Shown in pieces: positions 42,651 through 43,417 of a DNA stretch of 43,417 nucleotides. How positions within the stretch are numbered: position 1 is the first letter of the stretch; every line of letters starts with the position of its first letter. This DNA is from Bacillus pumilus. GTDB taxonomy: Bacteria > Bacillota > Bacilli > Bacillales > Bacillaceae. Made by a program: the position numbers and the translations under genes. Where the stretch lies: positions 1 through 43,417 of the forward strand of contig MKZN01000022.1 in the NCBI GenBank assembly GCA_001938995.1, read 5' to 3'. The notes beneath the pieces were generated by a model, which searched no databases, was not told the DNA's origin, and saw only the letters and a list, made by a program, of their open reading frames with translations.

Positions 42651-43417
42651 CAATCTTCTTCATATTCTGGCAGGCAGCTGTGAGAAGAACTTGCTCACTC
42701 ACATTCTGTTTTCCCCTCAACCGGCAGTAGCGAAGCCCATGCAGTTGTTTTGAATCTGCAAAGCTTCGCTCTATTTTTTCTTTTCTTTTTTTATATAGCT
42801 CTTTTCCAGAGGAAGACAAACGATTTTGTCTGATCTTTTCTTTATGTTCTTCCCACACGTGTCTTGAGATGACTTTTTGATGATTTTTCGACCTTGTGCA
42901 TCTTTCAAGGAAAGGACACGATGCCCATTTTTTAGGATCTGATTTGTAGAACCTATAACCTTTTCTATCGGTTGTTGCATATGAAAGCGGCTTTCCATTC
43001 GGACAAATGTACTGATCATTTTCTTGATCGTATTTAAATTTCCATTTCGCAAATAACCCTCTTGTTGGATGAAAACGTCTATGGGCAATGACACCAAAAA
43101 TTTGTCGATCAGATAAACCTTTACAGATTGGAGTTGTCAAATAACCAGAATCAAGGGCAACAGCTTCTACCTGAAAACCAAATCGTGCGATTTGGTGATC
43201 CAATCGATCAAGATACGGAACTGAATCGTGGACATTGCCGGGCGTGACATGGGCATCAGTGATGATATTGTACTTTATATCTGTTGTACGGTGGTCTAGG
43301 TAGAAAAAACCTTCAGGCTTGTTTTCACGATAAAGATAGCCACTTTCAGGATCAGTCGTACTTTGGCGAATGTCTTTCTCTGTTTTCACCTCCTCTTTTT
43401 CCTTTAAGGGCTTTTTT
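42625..43417 (-). CDS. IS1182-family transposase, C-terminal part (runs off the window)
   Basis: DDE transposase. The frame is open from the right edge of the window, so the N-terminus lies outside. Visible: the linker STTDPESGYLYRENKPEGFF, the DDE-core segments THVTPGNVHDSVPYLDRLD type (TDAHVTPGNVHDS), VEAVALDSGYLTTPI with the second Asp, a Cys-rich insertion (YICPNGKPLSY, WASCPFLERCTRS) typical of IS1182, and the C-terminal RKEKIERSFADSKQLHGLRY with the catalytic Glu. The reading frame seen is undamaged. It marks the right boundary of the visible accessory segment. Confidence 0.88.
   Translation of the reverse strand, partial: KKPLKEKEEVKTEKDIRQSTTDPESGYLYRENKPEGFFYLDHRTTDIKYNIITDAHVTPGNVHDSVPYLDRLDHQIARFGFQVEAVALDSGYLTTPICKGLSDRQIFGVIAHRRFHPTRGLFAKWKFKYDQENDQYICPNGKPLSYATTDRKGYRFYKSDPKKWASCPFLERCTRSKNHQKVISRHVWEEHKEKIRQNRLSSSGKELYKKRKEKIERSFADSKQLHGLRYCRLRGKQNVSEQVLLTAACQNMKKIATHLAKLG

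Larger units (their letters stand above)
42590..43417 (-). mobile_element. Partial IS1182-family insertion sequence
   Basis: Contains the transposase C-terminus and the hairpin at 42617-42650. I could not identify the terminal inverted repeat: its partner is outside the window. The left limit at 42590 is an estimate, between the previous terminator and the transposase stop. Confidence 0.6.

Overview
This is a Bacillus chromosome fragment. Gene content and order closely follow the B. subtilis ampS-mreBH-kinC-rnjA-pdhABCD-speA-suhB-ylaA to ylaN-ftsW-pycA region as I remember it. The proteins look near-identical in the most conserved genes (pycA, rnjA, pdh, typA) but clearly diverged in lipoproteins and sensors. 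A B. pumilus-group strain is my best guess; this is inference, with no search run.

Layout. 1-13.3 kb: ampS and the small peptide gene ykpC, mreBH, abh, kinC, ykqA, ktrC, adeC, the rpoY-rnjA pair, an unannotated 23-codon cationic peptide gene, ykrA, def, a YjcZ-type sporulation peptide and ykyA. 13.3-18.7 kb: the pyruvate dehydrogenase operon pdhABCD behind a long leader. 18.7-23.7 kb: slp, the dual-function RNA SR1 with its 39-aa peptide SR1P and CcpN-like operators, speA, yktA, yktB, ykzI and suhB. 23.7-26.8 kb: the ylaABCD sigma/anti-sigma operon behind an ECF-type promoter, with ylaB broken by an in-frame TAG. 26.8-34.6 kb: ylaE, ylaF, typA, ylaH, ylaI, ylaJ, ylaK (PhoH2, apparently starting at CUG), ylaL, glsA and ylaN. 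34.8-39.5 kb: ftsW and pycA.

39.56 kb to the end is accessory DNA. The break lies just after the stem of the pycA terminator, where B. subtilis has ctaA. The region holds an N-terminally truncated rolling-circle Rep pseudogene with a C-terminal frameshift; an AT-rich pair encoding a 56-aa two-TM protein and a 225-aa secreted protein with a glycine-rich hydrophobic core; a 33-aa hydrophobic peptide with its own terminator; an oriT-like nick sequence; a DUF3967-like plasmid protein remnant; a second Rep C-terminus; an acidic 111-aa protein; and an IS1182-type transposase running off the right edge. I read it as fused relics of two related rolling-circle plasmids carrying cargo genes.

How it works together: the core genes supply central carbon flux (pdh, pycA, glsA), RNA processing (rnjA, rpoY, with SR1/SR1P linked to glycolytic GapA and RNase J1), cell-shape and division functions (mreBH, ftsW), potassium homeostasis (ktrC), sporulation control (kinC, abh) and ribosome-linked stress functions (typA). 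The best candidates for something undescribed are the secreted/two-TM cassette at 40.4-41.3 kb, the 33-aa peptide at 41.56 kb and the 23-aa peptide at 10.43 kb.
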